DNA of 64,000 nt from Comamonas sp. (GTDB lineage: Bacteria > Pseudomonadota > Gammaproteobacteria > Burkholderiales > Burkholderiaceae_C), in contig JAJPEQ010000010.1 in NCBI GenBank assembly GCA_021166775.1, positions 1 to 64,000 on the forward strand, read 5' to 3'. The notes under the pieces are model-generated. The model was not told where the DNA came from. It saw nothing but the letters and a program-made list of their open reading frames with translations, and made no database searches. Position 1 is the first letter of the stretch. Each line of letters begins with the position of its first letter. Positions 8,010 through 18,760 of the stretch are shown piece by piece. Both the position numbers and the translations under genes were made by a program.

Positions 8010-9488
8010 TCAGTGCGCCCCGATCGCCTGGCGCAAACGCAGCAGGGCCTCGCTGATCTCGGTCTGTGACAGCGCCGCGTAGCCCAGCAGCAGCACGCGC
8101 CGCAGCGGGTGATCCGGCCCCGCATTCCACAACAGCGCGTTGCCCCGGGCAATGCTGTAGACGCCCACCCCCTGGGTACGTGCCAGCTTTTCCACCGCCT
8201 CGGCATCGGGCCCCTGCGGCGGCAGATGCGCCACCAGGTGCATGCCGCTGCCGCCGCCGCCGCAGTGCCAGCCTGGCAAGCCGTGGGAGATGCCCGCGCA
8301 CAGATGGTCGCGCCGCGCGGCGTAGGACTGGCGCAGGCGCCGCAGGTGCTCGGCGTAGCCGCCTTCGGTGATGAAGGCGGCCAGTGCCGCCTGTTCCAGC
8401 CAGGGCTGGCAGTTGTTGAGCAAGGCCTTGGCGCGTCGCGCCGGCTCGCGCAGTTCCGTCGGCAGCACCATGTAACCGATGCGCAGGCCCGCACCCAGGC
8501 TCTTGGAAAACGTGCCCAGGTAGATCACATGGCCATGGCGGTCCAGGCTCTTGAGCGCGGGCAGCGGCGTGCCGTCGTAAAAGAAATCGCAGTCGTAGTC
8601 GTCCTCCACGACGTAGGCGCCCGCCTGCGCCGCCCAGCCCAGCAGCGCCTGGCGCCGCTCGATCGACAAGGTGGCGCCCAGCGGGTACTGGTGCGAGGGC
8701 GTCACGTAGGCCAGGGCGGCGGACGTCGGCAAGGCCGCGCAGTCAAGACCGTCGTGATCGACCGCCACCGGCCGCAGGCGCGCCCCATGACCACGGAAAA
8801 CCTGGGCGGCGCCGCGGTAGCAGGGGTTTTCGACCACCACCTCGATTCCGGGCGCGATCAGCAGCCAGGCCAGCAGATTGAGCCCCTCCTGGATGCCGTT
8901 GGTGACCAGGATGTTCTGCGCAGCGGCCGCGATGCCGCGCGTGGCACCCACATGAGCGGCAATGGCCTGGCGCAGCGCCAGTTCGCCCTGGGGGTCGCCG
9001 TAGTCGCACAGGTGCCGCGCGCCACCACGCAGCTTGCGCATCAGCAGCGCCTGCCAATGCCGCATCGGGAACAGCCGGGCATCGGGCCGGCCGATCCAGA
9101 AATCGAAGGGCAGCGCGGGCCCGTGCGGGGCCACCACCTGATGGCCCTCGACACGCAGCTTGAGCCGGCGCCGGCGCCGGCGCTCGGCGGCAACGCTGGT
9201 CGTGGCCTCGGGCAGCGGCAGCAGGGCCGGTCCCTCGGCCACGATGCGCCCGGCGACAAACGTGCCGGTGGGCTCGCGTGCCTCGATCAGACCCTCGGCG
9301 GCCAGCCGCTCGAAAGCCCCCATGACGGTGTTGCGCGAGACACCAAGATCCAGCGCCAGTTGGCGGGTCGCCGGCATGCGCGCGCCCGGGGTCAGGCGGC
9401 CGTCCAGGATCAGCTGGCGAATCTGGTCGGTGACCTGCGCCTGCAGGCCCATGCCGGCGGCTGGATCGATGCGCAGAGGCAGCTGCAT
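8010..9488 (-). CDS. MocR/PdxR-type regulator (GntR HTH fused to aminotransferase fold)
   Basis: A 492-residue transcription factor. A GntR winged helix covers about 10-75 (LALDLGVSRNTVMGAFERLAAEG) and a class I aminotransferase-like domain about 115-485, with the PLP lysine in GTFSKSLGAGLRIGY. MocR proteins use PLP as effector, often to control pyridoxal or amino-acid genes. The ORF track runs on to 9815, but ATG 9488 begins the typical MQLPLRID and has GGGAG upstream. The gene is convergent with ccmI and divergent from the lipoprotein hydrolase; the target is unknown. Confidence 0.9.
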   Translation of the reverse strand: MQLPLRIDPAAGMGLQAQVTDQIRQLILDGRLTPGARMPATRQLALDLGVSRNTVMGAFERLAAEGLIEAREPTGTFVAGRIVAEGPALLPLPEATTSVAAERRRRRRLKLRVEGHQVVAPHGPALPFDFWIGRPDARLFPMRHWQALLMRKLRGGARHLCDYGDPQGELALRQAIAAHVGATRGIAAAAQNILVTNGIQEGLNLLAWLLIAPGIEVVVENPCYRGAAQVFRGHGARLRPVAVDHDGLDCAALPTSAALAYVTPSHQYPLGATLSIERRQALLGWAAQAGAYVVEDDYDCDFFYDGTPLPALKSLDRHGHVIYLGTFSKSLGAGLRIGYMVLPTELREPARRAKALLNNCQPWLEQAALAAFITEGGYAEHLRRLRQSYAARRDHLCAGISHGLPGWHCGGGGSGMHLVAHLPPQGPDAEAVEKLARTQGVGVYSIARGNALLWNAGPDHPLRRVLLLGYAALSQTEISEALLRLRQAIGAH

Positions 9489-9809
9489 GACAAAGAGACT
9501 CCCGCAAACTAGCTGTGCTTCACGCGGCGGCGCTGACTTGCACTGGATCTGATGAATATAGTTCGCCGCCCGCGCGCGGCACCTAGGGTTTCCCAGCAAA
9601 TGCCGAGCCCGGCAGGCGGCGTCCATCTGGAGCTCTTCGCGCTCTGGACGGCTGGTGAATGTGAAGAGTCCCGGCAAGCCGACCGAGATCGCCATCCATG
9701 TCCATCGCCTGAGGAGGGCGGGGATACGGTCAACCCCTATACTACTAAAAACGCAGCAAAATATCTGCATGCACAGCCGCTGCGCGGCCTTCAAAACTCT
9801 GGAGACCCC
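9489..9809. promoter_or_regulatory. Divergent intergenic region between MocR regulator and hydrolase
   Basis: 321 bp without a convincing gene. It should hold promoters for both flanking genes. A TATACT box lies at 9738-9743 on the + strand, about 66 bp before the hydrolase ATG, but I could not pair it with a good -35 element. Low-GC sequence around 9735-9770 contrasts with the surroundings. Confidence 0.4.
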
Positions 9810-11633
9810 ATGCACCTGCCCCGCCGATCCGCCTTGCGCACCGCCATTCGTCCCCTGGCCTGCGGCGCACTGGCCGTTGCCGCGCTGACCGGCTGCGGCG
9901 GCGGCGACGACGCGGACCCGCTCGCGCCCTACCGCACCCAGACCGTGAACTGGGCCACGTGCGAGCCGACCATCCTCGGCGCCGACACCGACAAGCTCAG
10001 GCAGGCTTGGAAGCGGCTCGGCGACAGGCTGCAGTGCGCGTATCTGCGCGCGCCCATGGATTGGAATGCGCCGGACAAGGGCGACGTGGCCGTGAGCCTG
10101 ATGCGCGTCGCCTCCGCGCAGCCGCAGCTTCGCCAGGGCTCGTTGCTGACCAACCCCGGCGGGCCCGGAGGAGACGGCCTGGGCAATGCCCTGAGCCTGT
10201 ATTTCGCCTACGCGGGCAGCAATCCGGACACCGCGCTGGGCAAGCTGCAGCTGCAGTTGCTCGACACCTACGACTTCATCGGGTTTTCACCGCGCGGCAT
10301 GGGCGACAGCACCTCCGTCGTCTGCACGGGCAACGCCTTCATGCGCCCCACCGGCCACACGCAGGACCCGCTGGACCCAGTCAACCTGGACAACGCCCTG
10401 TACAACGGCAAGTACGTGGCCGATGCCTGCGCGAAGAACCCGGTCACACCGCACATCCACACCGAGGCCACGGCGCGCGACATGGATCTGATCCGCACCG
10501 TGCTGGGCGACGAGCGGCTGAACTACATCGGCTATTCCTACGGCACCTGGCTCGGCGCCTGGTATGCCGGCCTGTACCCCGAGCGCGTGGGACGCATGGT
10601 GCTGGACAGCGTCTGGCCGCTGTCGGATGCGATGGAAACGCGATTGTTCGACCTGCCGCGCGCGCGCCAGGCGGCGCACACGAACGTTCTGCTGCCTTAC
10701 GCCGCGCGCCATGACGGTTACTTCGGGCTCGGCACCAGCGCGGCGGGCGTGCAGGCACGCATCGACCGGCTCGACTGGCGCATTCGCAACGCGCTCGGCC
10801 TCCTTGGCGGCGCCATCTACGACCGCAGCGACAGCGACAGGTACGTGGCCACGATCAAGGCAGGCACATGGCTGGACGCGGTGTTCAGGGCGGCGCAGAC
10901 CGCGCAGTCGGGGGTGCCCGAGGCACAGCGCAACGAGGCCATCGTGCAGGCCGTCGAGCAGGCCATCGAGCAGGCGGTCGAAAACAAGGACTTCGTGCCC
11001 GGCCCCTCCACGGCCAACGCGCTGGTGCAAACCCAGGTCTCTGCCCTGTGGGAAGGGTCGGGACACCTCGGGCTCTCGCCCGCAAAGCCCGAGAGCTACA
11101 CGGGCCGGGAAGGTTTCTGGACGGTGTCGTGCAACGATGATGTCTCCGACACCGACCTGTCCCACTGGCGCAGCCGCTATGAGCAGGGCGTGCTGAGCGC
11201 CCCGCTGTTCGCCGGCGTGCTGCTCGACGACGTCTGCATGTTCTGGAGCAGGCCCAGCGTGCAAAAGCCGGCCATCGAGCGCCTGCAGGAGCTGCCCATC
11301 CTCTTGATCCAGGACGAATACGATGGCGCCACGCCCGCCCCCGGCGCGATGCGCATGTTCGCCCTGCTGCCCAGGGCGCAACTGATCTACGTTCCCGGGG
11401 AATACCACCACGGGCTGTTTCCCTACATGGACGACTGCGTGGATCTGGCAGCCACGCGCTACCTGCTGGGCGAAAGCCTGGGAGAGCGGCAGACCGACTG
11501 TCCCGCGCTCCCGCTGCAGCAGGACGCGCAGGCGCTGCAGAAGGCCGGACCGCTCGGCGCCGCCTCGGCCTATCTGGACCCGCAGGAGGCCGAGCGCCTG
11601 ATCCGCCGCTACAAGCGCTCCATCCACCCCTGA
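9810..11633 (+). CDS. Alpha/beta-hydrolase lipoprotein, tripeptidyl aminopeptidase-like
   Basis: A 607-residue probable secreted peptidase/hydrolase. The start at 9810 has GGAG nine bases upstream and gives a lipoprotein signal (AVAALTGC, lipid Cys near 29). The alpha/beta-hydrolase core shows the oxyanion region (NPGGPGGDG), the nucleophile elbow GYSYGTW, an acid in LLIQDEYDGATP and the His in GEYHHGLF. This order, with a TAP-like C-terminal domain, resembles SlpD/SlpE-type tripeptidyl aminopeptidases. The 9552 start in the track has no support. It may be controlled by the divergent MocR protein. Confidence 0.85.
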   Translation: MHLPRRSALRTAIRPLACGALAVAALTGCGGGDDADPLAPYRTQTVNWATCEPTILGADTDKLRQAWKRLGDRLQCAYLRAPMDWNAPDKGDVAVSLMRVASAQPQLRQGSLLTNPGGPGGDGLGNALSLYFAYAGSNPDTALGKLQLQLLDTYDFIGFSPRGMGDSTSVVCTGNAFMRPTGHTQDPLDPVNLDNALYNGKYVADACAKNPVTPHIHTEATARDMDLIRTVLGDERLNYIGYSYGTWLGAWYAGLYPERVGRMVLDSVWPLSDAMETRLFDLPRARQAAHTNVLLPYAARHDGYFGLGTSAAGVQARIDRLDWRIRNALGLLGGAIYDRSDSDRYVATIKAGTWLDAVFRAAQTAQSGVPEAQRNEAIVQAVEQAIEQAVENKDFVPGPSTANALVQTQVSALWEGSGHLGLSPAKPESYTGREGFWTVSCNDDVSDTDLSHWRSRYEQGVLSAPLFAGVLLDDVCMFWSRPSVQKPAIERLQELPILLIQDEYDGATPAPGAMRMFALLPRAQLIYVPGEYHHGLFPYMDDCVDLAATRYLLGESLGERQTDCPALPLQQDAQALQKAGPLGAASAYLDPQEAERLIRRYKRSIHP

Positions 11634-11707
11634 ACGGCACGCGGCACGGGCCGACATGAAGGGGCCGCGGCTTTCGGATAATGGGCCGCCCGCGCTCATC
11701 CACATCC

Positions 11708-13054
11708 ATGTCCGATCACACCTGCCCCACCGAGTCCGAAACGCGCGAGCGCCGCAACTGGATCGACGCCTGGCGCGTCTATCTGGAGCCCGCCAGCCTG
11801 CGCATGCTCACGCTCGGTTTTGCCGCCGGGCTGCCGCTCCTGCTGGTGCTGGGCACGCTCTCCTTCAGGCTGCGCGAGGCGGGCATCGACCGCACCACCA
11901 TCGGTTACCTCTCGTGGGTGGGGCTGGCCTACGCCTTCAAATGGGTCTGGTCGCCGCTGGTCGACCGGCTGCCGCTGCCCGTCGCCACGCGGCTGCTCGG
12001 CAGGCGGCGCAGCTGGCTGCTGCTGGCGCAGGCGCTGGTGATCGCCGGGCTCGTCGGCATGGCGCTGGTGGACCCGCGCGATGCGCTCGGGCCCATGGTG
12101 TGGTTCGCGCTGCTGGTGGCCTTCGGCTCGGCCACGCAGGACATCGCGCTCGACGCGTTTCGCATCGAATCAGCCGACGTCGACCGCCAGGCGGCGCTCG
12201 CGGCCACCTACCAGACGGGGTATCGCCTGGCGATGATCTGGGCCGGCGCGGGCGTGCTGTGGGTCGCCGCGCGCATGGAGGTGGCGGGCGTCGAAGGCTA
12301 CCAGCTGCAAGCCTGGCGCGCCGCCTACCTCGTGATGGCGGTGTCGATGCTGGTGGGCACGATCACCGTGCTGCTCTCGCCCGAGCCCGACCCGCGGCCG
12401 ATGCCGCCCGCGAAAAATGCCCTGCAATGGCTCAAAGGCGCGGTGGTCGAGCCGTTTGCCGACTTCATCACGCGCTACCGCTGGCAGGCGGCGCTGATCC
12501 TTGCGCTGATCGCCATCTACCGCATCAGCGACGTGGTGATGGGCATCATGGCCAACCCGTTCTACGTGGACATGGGCTACACCAAGGACGAGGTGGCGGC
12601 CATCACCAAGATCTTCGGCGTGGCGATGACGCTGGCGGGCACCTTCATCGGCGGCGTGCTCTCAATGCGCCTGGGCGTGATGCGCGTGCTGATGTTGGGC
12701 GCGGCGCTCTCGGCCGCGAGCAACCTGCTGTTCGCCTGGCTGGCCACGCGCGGGCACGATTTTCACGGACTCGTGGGCGTGATCTCGGCCGACAACCTCT
12801 CGGGCGGCATCGCCTCGGCGGCGTTCATCGCCTACCTGTCCAGTCTGACCAACGTTCGCTACTCGGCCACGCAGTACGCGCTGTTCAGCTCGATGATGCT
12901 GCTGCTGCCCAAATGGATCGCGGGATTTTCCGGCGCCTTCGTCGATGCGAACGGGTATCCGCTGTTTTTCATCGGCACCGCGCTGCTGGGCCTGCCGGTG
13001 CTGCTGCTGGTGGCGCTGGCGTCCAGAGCACAGAAAAAAACCGTCAGGAAATAA
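11708..13054 (+). CDS. ampG: AmpG-family muropeptide permease (MFS/PAT)
   Basis: A 448-residue, roughly 12-14 helix transporter. The AmpG signature begins at LRMLTLGFAAGLPLLLVLGTLSFRL and continues with SYLSWVGLAYAFKWVWSPLVDRLP-type sequence. AmpG imports GlcNAc-anhydroMurNAc peptides for cell-wall recycling. The ATG at 11708 (MSDHTC) is preferred over 11681 because the extra nine residues look like leader DNA. AmgK, a later recycling enzyme, is encoded about 9 kb away. Confidence 0.88.
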   Translation: MSDHTCPTESETRERRNWIDAWRVYLEPASLRMLTLGFAAGLPLLLVLGTLSFRLREAGIDRTTIGYLSWVGLAYAFKWVWSPLVDRLPLPVATRLLGRRRSWLLLAQALVIAGLVGMALVDPRDALGPMVWFALLVAFGSATQDIALDAFRIESADVDRQAALAATYQTGYRLAMIWAGAGVLWVAARMEVAGVEGYQLQAWRAAYLVMAVSMLVGTITVLLSPEPDPRPMPPAKNALQWLKGAVVEPFADFITRYRWQAALILALIAIYRISDVVMGIMANPFYVDMGYTKDEVAAITKIFGVAMTLAGTFIGGVLSMRLGVMRVLMLGAALSAASNLLFAWLATRGHDFHGLVGVISADNLSGGIASAAFIAYLSSLTNVRYSATQYALFSSMMLLLPKWIAGFSGAFVDANGYPLFFIGTALLGLPVLLLVALASRAQKKTVRK

Positions 13055-13140
13055 AACTTACCAGAGCCTGACTACTTTCCAAAACGTCGTCAAACACCTA
13101 CATTACCCGGCCATTGCACAAGAACAAGCCTCGGAGACGA

Positions 13141-14319
13141 ATGCAGGCCATGCCCCTGGGGCCCCCGAATCTCGCTGACGATCTGGTGCGCACGCTGCTG
13201 GGCAGCGATGCGCGGTTGCACCGACCCTTGGCGATGACGGTGCTGGCCCTGCTGATCATGGCCACGAGCATCATGGTCATGGAATGGGTGGCGGCGGCCG
13301 GCCTGGCCCGGTCCGCGCCCGTGCACGGGTGGGCGCTGGCGACGGGCGCGTGGATGGTGGGCTGTTTCGCGCTCATTCGCAGCGGCCACACGCGCCAGTG
13401 GCGCGACCCGGCCTTCACGATCGTGCAGATCGGCGCGGCGCTCACCTGCAACGCCGCCGCCTACGTGATCGCCGGAGAGGCGCGCGGCATCGTGCCGCCG
13501 CTGCTCTCGCTCGCCATGGTGTTTTGCGTCTTCGGCCTGTCCGTGCGACAGATCAAGGGCTTGCTGGTCTACAGCCTGGGGCTGTATGCCGTGGCCGGTG
13601 CCGTCACCCAGTGGGGCACGCCGGACGCGCCCGCTCCGGCCCTGGCCACGGTCTACATGATCGTGGTCGTCGTCGTGCTGGTGGCCAGCACGGTGCTCGC
13701 GCTGCGCATCCGCGCGATGCGCCAGCAGCTCAAGACCCAGCGCCGCGAACTGGCCGAGGCCGTGCATCACATCCGGGGCCTGGCCACGCGCGACGAGCTC
13801 ACCGGCCTGCCCAACCGCCGCTACATGCAGGAAGCCATGCGCCTGGCGTGCCTGAACGCGCAGCGCGGCGAACGGCCGCTGTTGCTCGCACAGCTCGACC
13901 TCGACGATTTCAAGCACGTCAACGACACGCATGGGCACGCCGTCGGCGACGAGGTGCTCAAGGCCTTTGCCGTCACCGCGCAAAGGTGCATCCGCGCCAC
14001 CGACGTGCTCGCGCGCTGGGGCGGAGAAGAGTTCCTGCTGATGCTGGTGGGCACCACGCACGAACAGGGCGCGCGCCTGCTCGAACGCCTGCGCGAGGCC
14101 GTCGCGGCCATGACGCTCACGCCGGGGGAGGGCGAGCCACTGCGCATCACCGTCTCCATCGGCGCGGCCATGCTGCGCGCCGACGAACCGTGCGAAGCGC
14201 TGATCAAGCGCAGCGACGAAGCGCTCTACCGCGCCAAGCACCAAGGGCGCAATGGCGTGGTGCTGGCGCACGATGCGCTGCTCTCGGATCGCCCCGTGCC
14301 CGAGATGCACGCCGGCTGA
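13141..14319 (+). CDS. Membrane diguanylate cyclase (GGDEF)
   Basis: A 392-residue protein predicted to make cyclic di-GMP. About six N-terminal membrane helices (residues 30-195) form an uncharacterised sensor, followed by a short coiled coil (RQQLKTQRRELAEAV) and a GGDEF domain with the variant GGEEF (RWGGEEFLLML). LDLDDFKHVND carries the metal-binding aspartate, and the domain looks catalytically intact. ATG 13141 is favoured by GGAG just upstream; the track start at 13114 adds nine residues. Confidence 0.9.
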   Translation: MQAMPLGPPNLADDLVRTLLGSDARLHRPLAMTVLALLIMATSIMVMEWVAAAGLARSAPVHGWALATGAWMVGCFALIRSGHTRQWRDPAFTIVQIGAALTCNAAAYVIAGEARGIVPPLLSLAMVFCVFGLSVRQIKGLLVYSLGLYAVAGAVTQWGTPDAPAPALATVYMIVVVVVLVASTVLALRIRAMRQQLKTQRRELAEAVHHIRGLATRDELTGLPNRRYMQEAMRLACLNAQRGERPLLLAQLDLDDFKHVNDTHGHAVGDEVLKAFAVTAQRCIRATDVLARWGGEEFLLMLVGTTHEQGARLLERLREAVAAMTLTPGEGEPLRITVSIGAAMLRADEPCEALIKRSDEALYRAKHQGRNGVVLAHDALLSDRPVPEMHAG

Positions 14320-14321
14320 AC

Positions 14322-15395
14322 TCAGCGCGCTGGCGCCTCGCGGGGCATCTCGCGCACCAGCCGCAAACCCACCAGCACGTAGCGCGTGCCCGGCGTGTTC
14401 CAGTTGCGAAACGCCACCCGCGCGTACAGCGGCCACGTGTGCCACGAGCCGCCGCGGCGCACGTGCACCCGACCTTCGCGCGGGCCCTGGGGATCGTTCA
14501 CGGGGGAACGCGCGTAATAGTCCTCGCCATACCAGTCCGAACACCACTCCCATACGTTGCCGATCATGTCGTACAGGCCGAAGGCGTTGGGCGCGAAGCG
14601 TGCCACCGGCGCGGTGAAGACGTGGCCGTCGCGGCCCGGCGCAGCCTCGTCCTGCCACTGCGGCCACAGACGGGCCGTCTCCTGCGCAAAGGTGTTGGCG
14701 CTCTTGAGCAGCACCGCCGGGTCGTCCCCCGCCGGGTAGCGCGTGCGCGTGCCGGCGCGGGCGGCGTATTCCCACTCGGCCTCGGTCGGCAGGCGGTAGA
14801 CGGCGCCTTCGCTCTCGGAAAGCCAGCGCGCCATGGCCTGGGCATCGTTCCAAGTCAGGTTGACCACGGGATGCTCGTCGGTCTGCGCAAAGCCCGGGCT
14901 TTGCCACGAATAGCGCGGATCGCGCCCCTCGAAGGCATCGTGGCGCACGCTGCGCGCCGGATCGTAGGCCGGGTTGTAGCCATAGCCGCCGGTGCCGTCG
15001 CGCACCGATTCGGGCACGTAGCCCGAGCGCTGCAGAAAGCGGCGGAACTGCCCCACGGTCACTTCGGTCGCGCCCATCCAGAACGCGCGCGTGATGCGCA
15101 CGCGATGCACCGGCGCCTCGTCACGCAGGTCCGTCAAGCGCCGGGCCTCGGCCTGCGGATACACCCCGGCCAGCACCTGCGGCGGCTCGCTGCTGCCCAT
15201 GAGGAACTCGCCCGCCGGGACGCGCAGCATGCGCATGCCCAGCGTGTTCGTGAACGCGCCGGCATCCGTGGGCCCGGGGGCGTGCGACGCACAGCCGCCC
15301 AGCACCAGCGCGGCCGTGGCGACGGACATCCAGACCTTCAGGCCAAAGCGTGCCCCAGCCCTTGCCAGGAAAGCGCGTGCAGCTATCGAATGCAT
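14322..15395 (-). CDS. SUMF1/FGE-fold lipoprotein, probably non-catalytic
   Basis: A 357-residue protein with a lipoprotein signal (ALVLGGCAS, lipid Cys at about 35) and a formylglycine-generating-enzyme-type domain: PAGEFLMGS at the start, RLPTEAEWEYAARAG in the middle, GNVWEWCSDWYG and RRGGSWHTWPLYARVAFRNW near the end. True FGEs carry two catalytic cysteines in the last segment; here they are absent, so it probably binds rather than oxidises a partner. It is convergent with the diguanylate cyclase and divergent from the response regulator. Confidence 0.87.
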   Translation of the reverse strand: MHSIAARAFLARAGARFGLKVWMSVATAALVLGGCASHAPGPTDAGAFTNTLGMRMLRVPAGEFLMGSSEPPQVLAGVYPQAEARRLTDLRDEAPVHRVRITRAFWMGATEVTVGQFRRFLQRSGYVPESVRDGTGGYGYNPAYDPARSVRHDAFEGRDPRYSWQSPGFAQTDEHPVVNLTWNDAQAMARWLSESEGAVYRLPTEAEWEYAARAGTRTRYPAGDDPAVLLKSANTFAQETARLWPQWQDEAAPGRDGHVFTAPVARFAPNAFGLYDMIGNVWEWCSDWYGEDYYARSPVNDPQGPREGRVHVRRGGSWHTWPLYARVAFRNWNTPGTRYVLVGLRLVREMPREAPAR

Positions 15396-15463
15396 GGTGA
15401 CGTTTTACCTCCGCTTTACACTGGCTTCAACGCGGCGAGACCGCCCGGCCGCAGGATAACGCC

Positions 15464-16180
15464 ATGAACGCCCAGTTGTTGATGATCGAAGACGACCACC
15501 GCCTCGCGCAGATGGTGGTGCAGTACCTGGGCCAGTCGGCGCTGCAGGTCGAGCATGTCGATACCGCCGCGGCCGGTCTGGCTCGGCTCACGGCCCCCGA
15601 GGGCGGCCAGCTGCCCGATCTCGTCATCCTCGACCTGATGCTGCCCGACATCGACGGCCTGGAGGTGTGCCGGCGCGTGCGCGCGCTGCCGGGCGCGGCC
15701 GGCAAGGTGCCGGTGCTGATGCTCACCGCCAAGGGCGACCCGATGGACCGCGTGATCGGCCTGGAGGTGGGCGCCGACGACTACCTGCCCAAGCCCTTCG
15801 AGCCGCGCGAGCTGCTGGCGCGCATCCGCGCCATCCTGCGGCGACGCGAAGGCGGTGCGCAGGCCGCGAGCAACGTGATGCGCTTCGGCAGCCTGGAGAT
15901 CGACCGCGACGCGCGCACCGTCAGCGTCGCCGGGCAGGCGGCTGATCTCACCTCCTACCAGTTCGATCTGCTGGTGACGCTGGCCGAGCGCGCGGGCCGC
16001 GTGCTCACGCGCGACCAGATCATGGAGGCAGTGCGCGGCCGCGAGCTGGAGGCGTTCGACCGCTCGATCGACGTGCACATGGGGCGCATCCGCGCCGCCA
16101 TCGAGGCCGACGTGAAAAATCCCAAACGCATCCTCACGGTGCGCGGCGTGGGCTACGTCTTCGCCAAGCACCAGGACTGA
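15464..16180 (+). CDS. OmpR-family response regulator
   Basis: A 238-residue regulator. The receiver domain (about 4-120) has the acidic pocket IEDD, the phospho-acceptor in ILDLMLPD, the Thr in LTAKG and the Lys in PKPFEP. The C-terminal winged helix (about 140-235) ends in TVRGVGYVF. It precedes its histidine kinase by 10 bp. The signal is unknown; RstA-like is the closest general resemblance. Confidence 0.93.
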   Translation: MNAQLLMIEDDHRLAQMVVQYLGQSALQVEHVDTAAAGLARLTAPEGGQLPDLVILDLMLPDIDGLEVCRRVRALPGAAGKVPVLMLTAKGDPMDRVIGLEVGADDYLPKPFEPRELLARIRAILRRREGGAQAASNVMRFGSLEIDRDARTVSVAGQAADLTSYQFDLLVTLAERAGRVLTRDQIMEAVRGRELEAFDRSIDVHMGRIRAAIEADVKNPKRILTVRGVGYVFAKHQD

Positions 16181-16190
16181 GCCACACCCC

Positions 16191-17417
<1,227 letters not shown>

Positions 17418-17491
17418 CACCAGCCGCAACGCAGGTTCTCGCAAGCGCGAAAACGTCACCGCGCCGTACCATGCGCGCCATCGGAGGCAGC

Positions 17492-17953
17492 ATGCACGGC
17501 TTGGCACACGGAAGGATGTTCGGTTTGGCGATGGCGATGGCGATGGCGCTCGGCGCGGGCGGCGCATGGGCCGCAAGCGCGGCGCAACCAGCTGAGCCCA
17601 TGGCGCTGCGCGGCGTGATGCAGCAGATGGAACGCGACAAGCTGGCCGCGGGCGCGGCGCTTGGGCAGCAGGACTGGGCCGAGCTGGCCACGCGCGCCGG
17701 CCGGCTCGCGCACCACGCCGAGCCGCCCCTCACCGAAAAGGTACGCATCCTCGGCTGGCTGCTCACCGATGCGCCGACGTTTCGCAACCACGACGTGCAG
17801 GTGAAGGCCGCCGCCACCGACCTGCAGGCGGCCGCCCAGCAGAAGGACGCCGCCGCGGCCGCGAGCGCCTTGCAGCGCATGCAGCAAGGCTGCGACGGCT
17901 GCCACAACAGCTTTCGCGACAAATACCTCAAACGCTTCTACGACACGCCCTAA
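17492..17953 (+). CDS. Cytochrome c'-like monohaem protein
   Basis: A 153-residue secreted protein with one C-terminal haem site, CDGCHNSFRDKY, in the place and context used by four-helix-bundle cytochromes c'/c556. A signal peptide ends near GGAWA. GGAGG six bases before the ATG at 17492 supports that start over 17471. It follows the two-component system by 74 bp on the same strand and may be co-transcribed. Cytochromes c' often bind nitric oxide; a link to the hao operon 10 kb away is only a guess. Confidence 0.82.
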   Translation: MHGLAHGRMFGLAMAMAMALGAGGAWAASAAQPAEPMALRGVMQQMERDKLAAGAALGQQDWAELATRAGRLAHHAEPPLTEKVRILGWLLTDAPTFRNHDVQVKAAATDLQAAAQQKDAAAAASALQRMQQGCDGCHNSFRDKYLKRFYDTP

Positions 17954-17990
17954 GGCGTCAGGCGCGACGCCTCACACGGCGAAAGCCGGC

Positions 17991-18689
17991 TCAGCGCGGC
18001 ACGTGGGGCGCCAGCTCTTCGAGCGAGCGCCCATGCTCGGCCAGCCATTGGTCGAGCAGCGGCTTGAGTGGCCCGAGCTGCTCGGCCACGGCGTCGCGCA
18101 CGGTATCGACCATGACCTGCGTGCTGCGCTCGATCTCGATGTTCAGCGCGTCGCCCACGCGCCTGTCCTCGAACACCGTGGCGCGGCGCGTCTCGGGGAT
18201 CAGCCAGACCTCGAACCAGCCGGCCGCGCGGTCGCATTCGGCGATGGTGAGGCTCGCGCCATGCACCGCGATGTAGCCGCGCGCGAACACATAGCGCCGG
18301 TGCGATGGCGGCACGGCGATGCGCCAGACGAGGTTGTTCTCCTGCGCACGCACGGCGATGAGCTCGCCCACGCAATCCACATGGCCCGAGAGCGGATGCC
18401 CGCCGATCTCCGCGCCCTCGCGGGCCGCGCGCTCCACGTTCACCCGCGTGCCGACGGCATAACGGCCCAGCGTGGTCACCGCCAGGCTCTGCTGCATCAC
18501 GTCGAAGCTCGCACGCACGGGGCTGGCGATGCGCGTGACCGTCAGGCACACGCCATCGACCGCGACGCTCGCGCCGATCGCCAGGTCCTCGCAAAAACCT
18601 GGAGGGAAGTCGATGCTGAAACTGCGCAGGCCCGTGCGGTCGTCGATCGCCGCAATGACCGCCACGGCTTGAACGATGCCAGTGAACAT
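17991..18689 (-). CDS. ribE: Riboflavin synthase alpha chain
   Basis: A 232-residue enzyme that dismutates two lumazine molecules into riboflavin. It begins with the diagnostic MFTGI and shows two homologous barrels (VDGVCLTV in the first, VHGASLTI in the second) and GHPLSGHVD. No other rib gene is nearby, and the roughly 70-bp upstream gap is too short for an FMN riboswitch. It may be the only copy or a second one outside the usual rib operon. Confidence 0.92.
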   Translation of the reverse strand: MFTGIVQAVAVIAAIDDRTGLRSFSIDFPPGFCEDLAIGASVAVDGVCLTVTRIASPVRASFDVMQQSLAVTTLGRYAVGTRVNVERAAREGAEIGGHPLSGHVDCVGELIAVRAQENNLVWRIAVPPSHRRYVFARGYIAVHGASLTIAECDRAAGWFEVWLIPETRRATVFEDRRVGDALNIEIERSTQVMVDTVRDAVAEQLGPLKPLLDQWLAEHGRSLEELAPHVPR

Positions 18690-18760
18690 GGTGCTGAGCG
18701 TGATGGAGAGAAAACCATTGTGCCAGCGCTACCATGCATCACGCCCGAAAAGGACTGCCC

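Noticed and set aside
9489-9815. N-terminal extension of the MocR regulator to 9815
   Set aside because: The extra 109 residues do not look like protein of this family; ATG 9488 begins the normal N-terminus and has a ribosome-binding site.
18690-18760. FMN riboswitch upstream of ribE
   Set aside because: Only about 70 bp separate ribE from the divergent gene and none of the conserved RFN blocks are visible.
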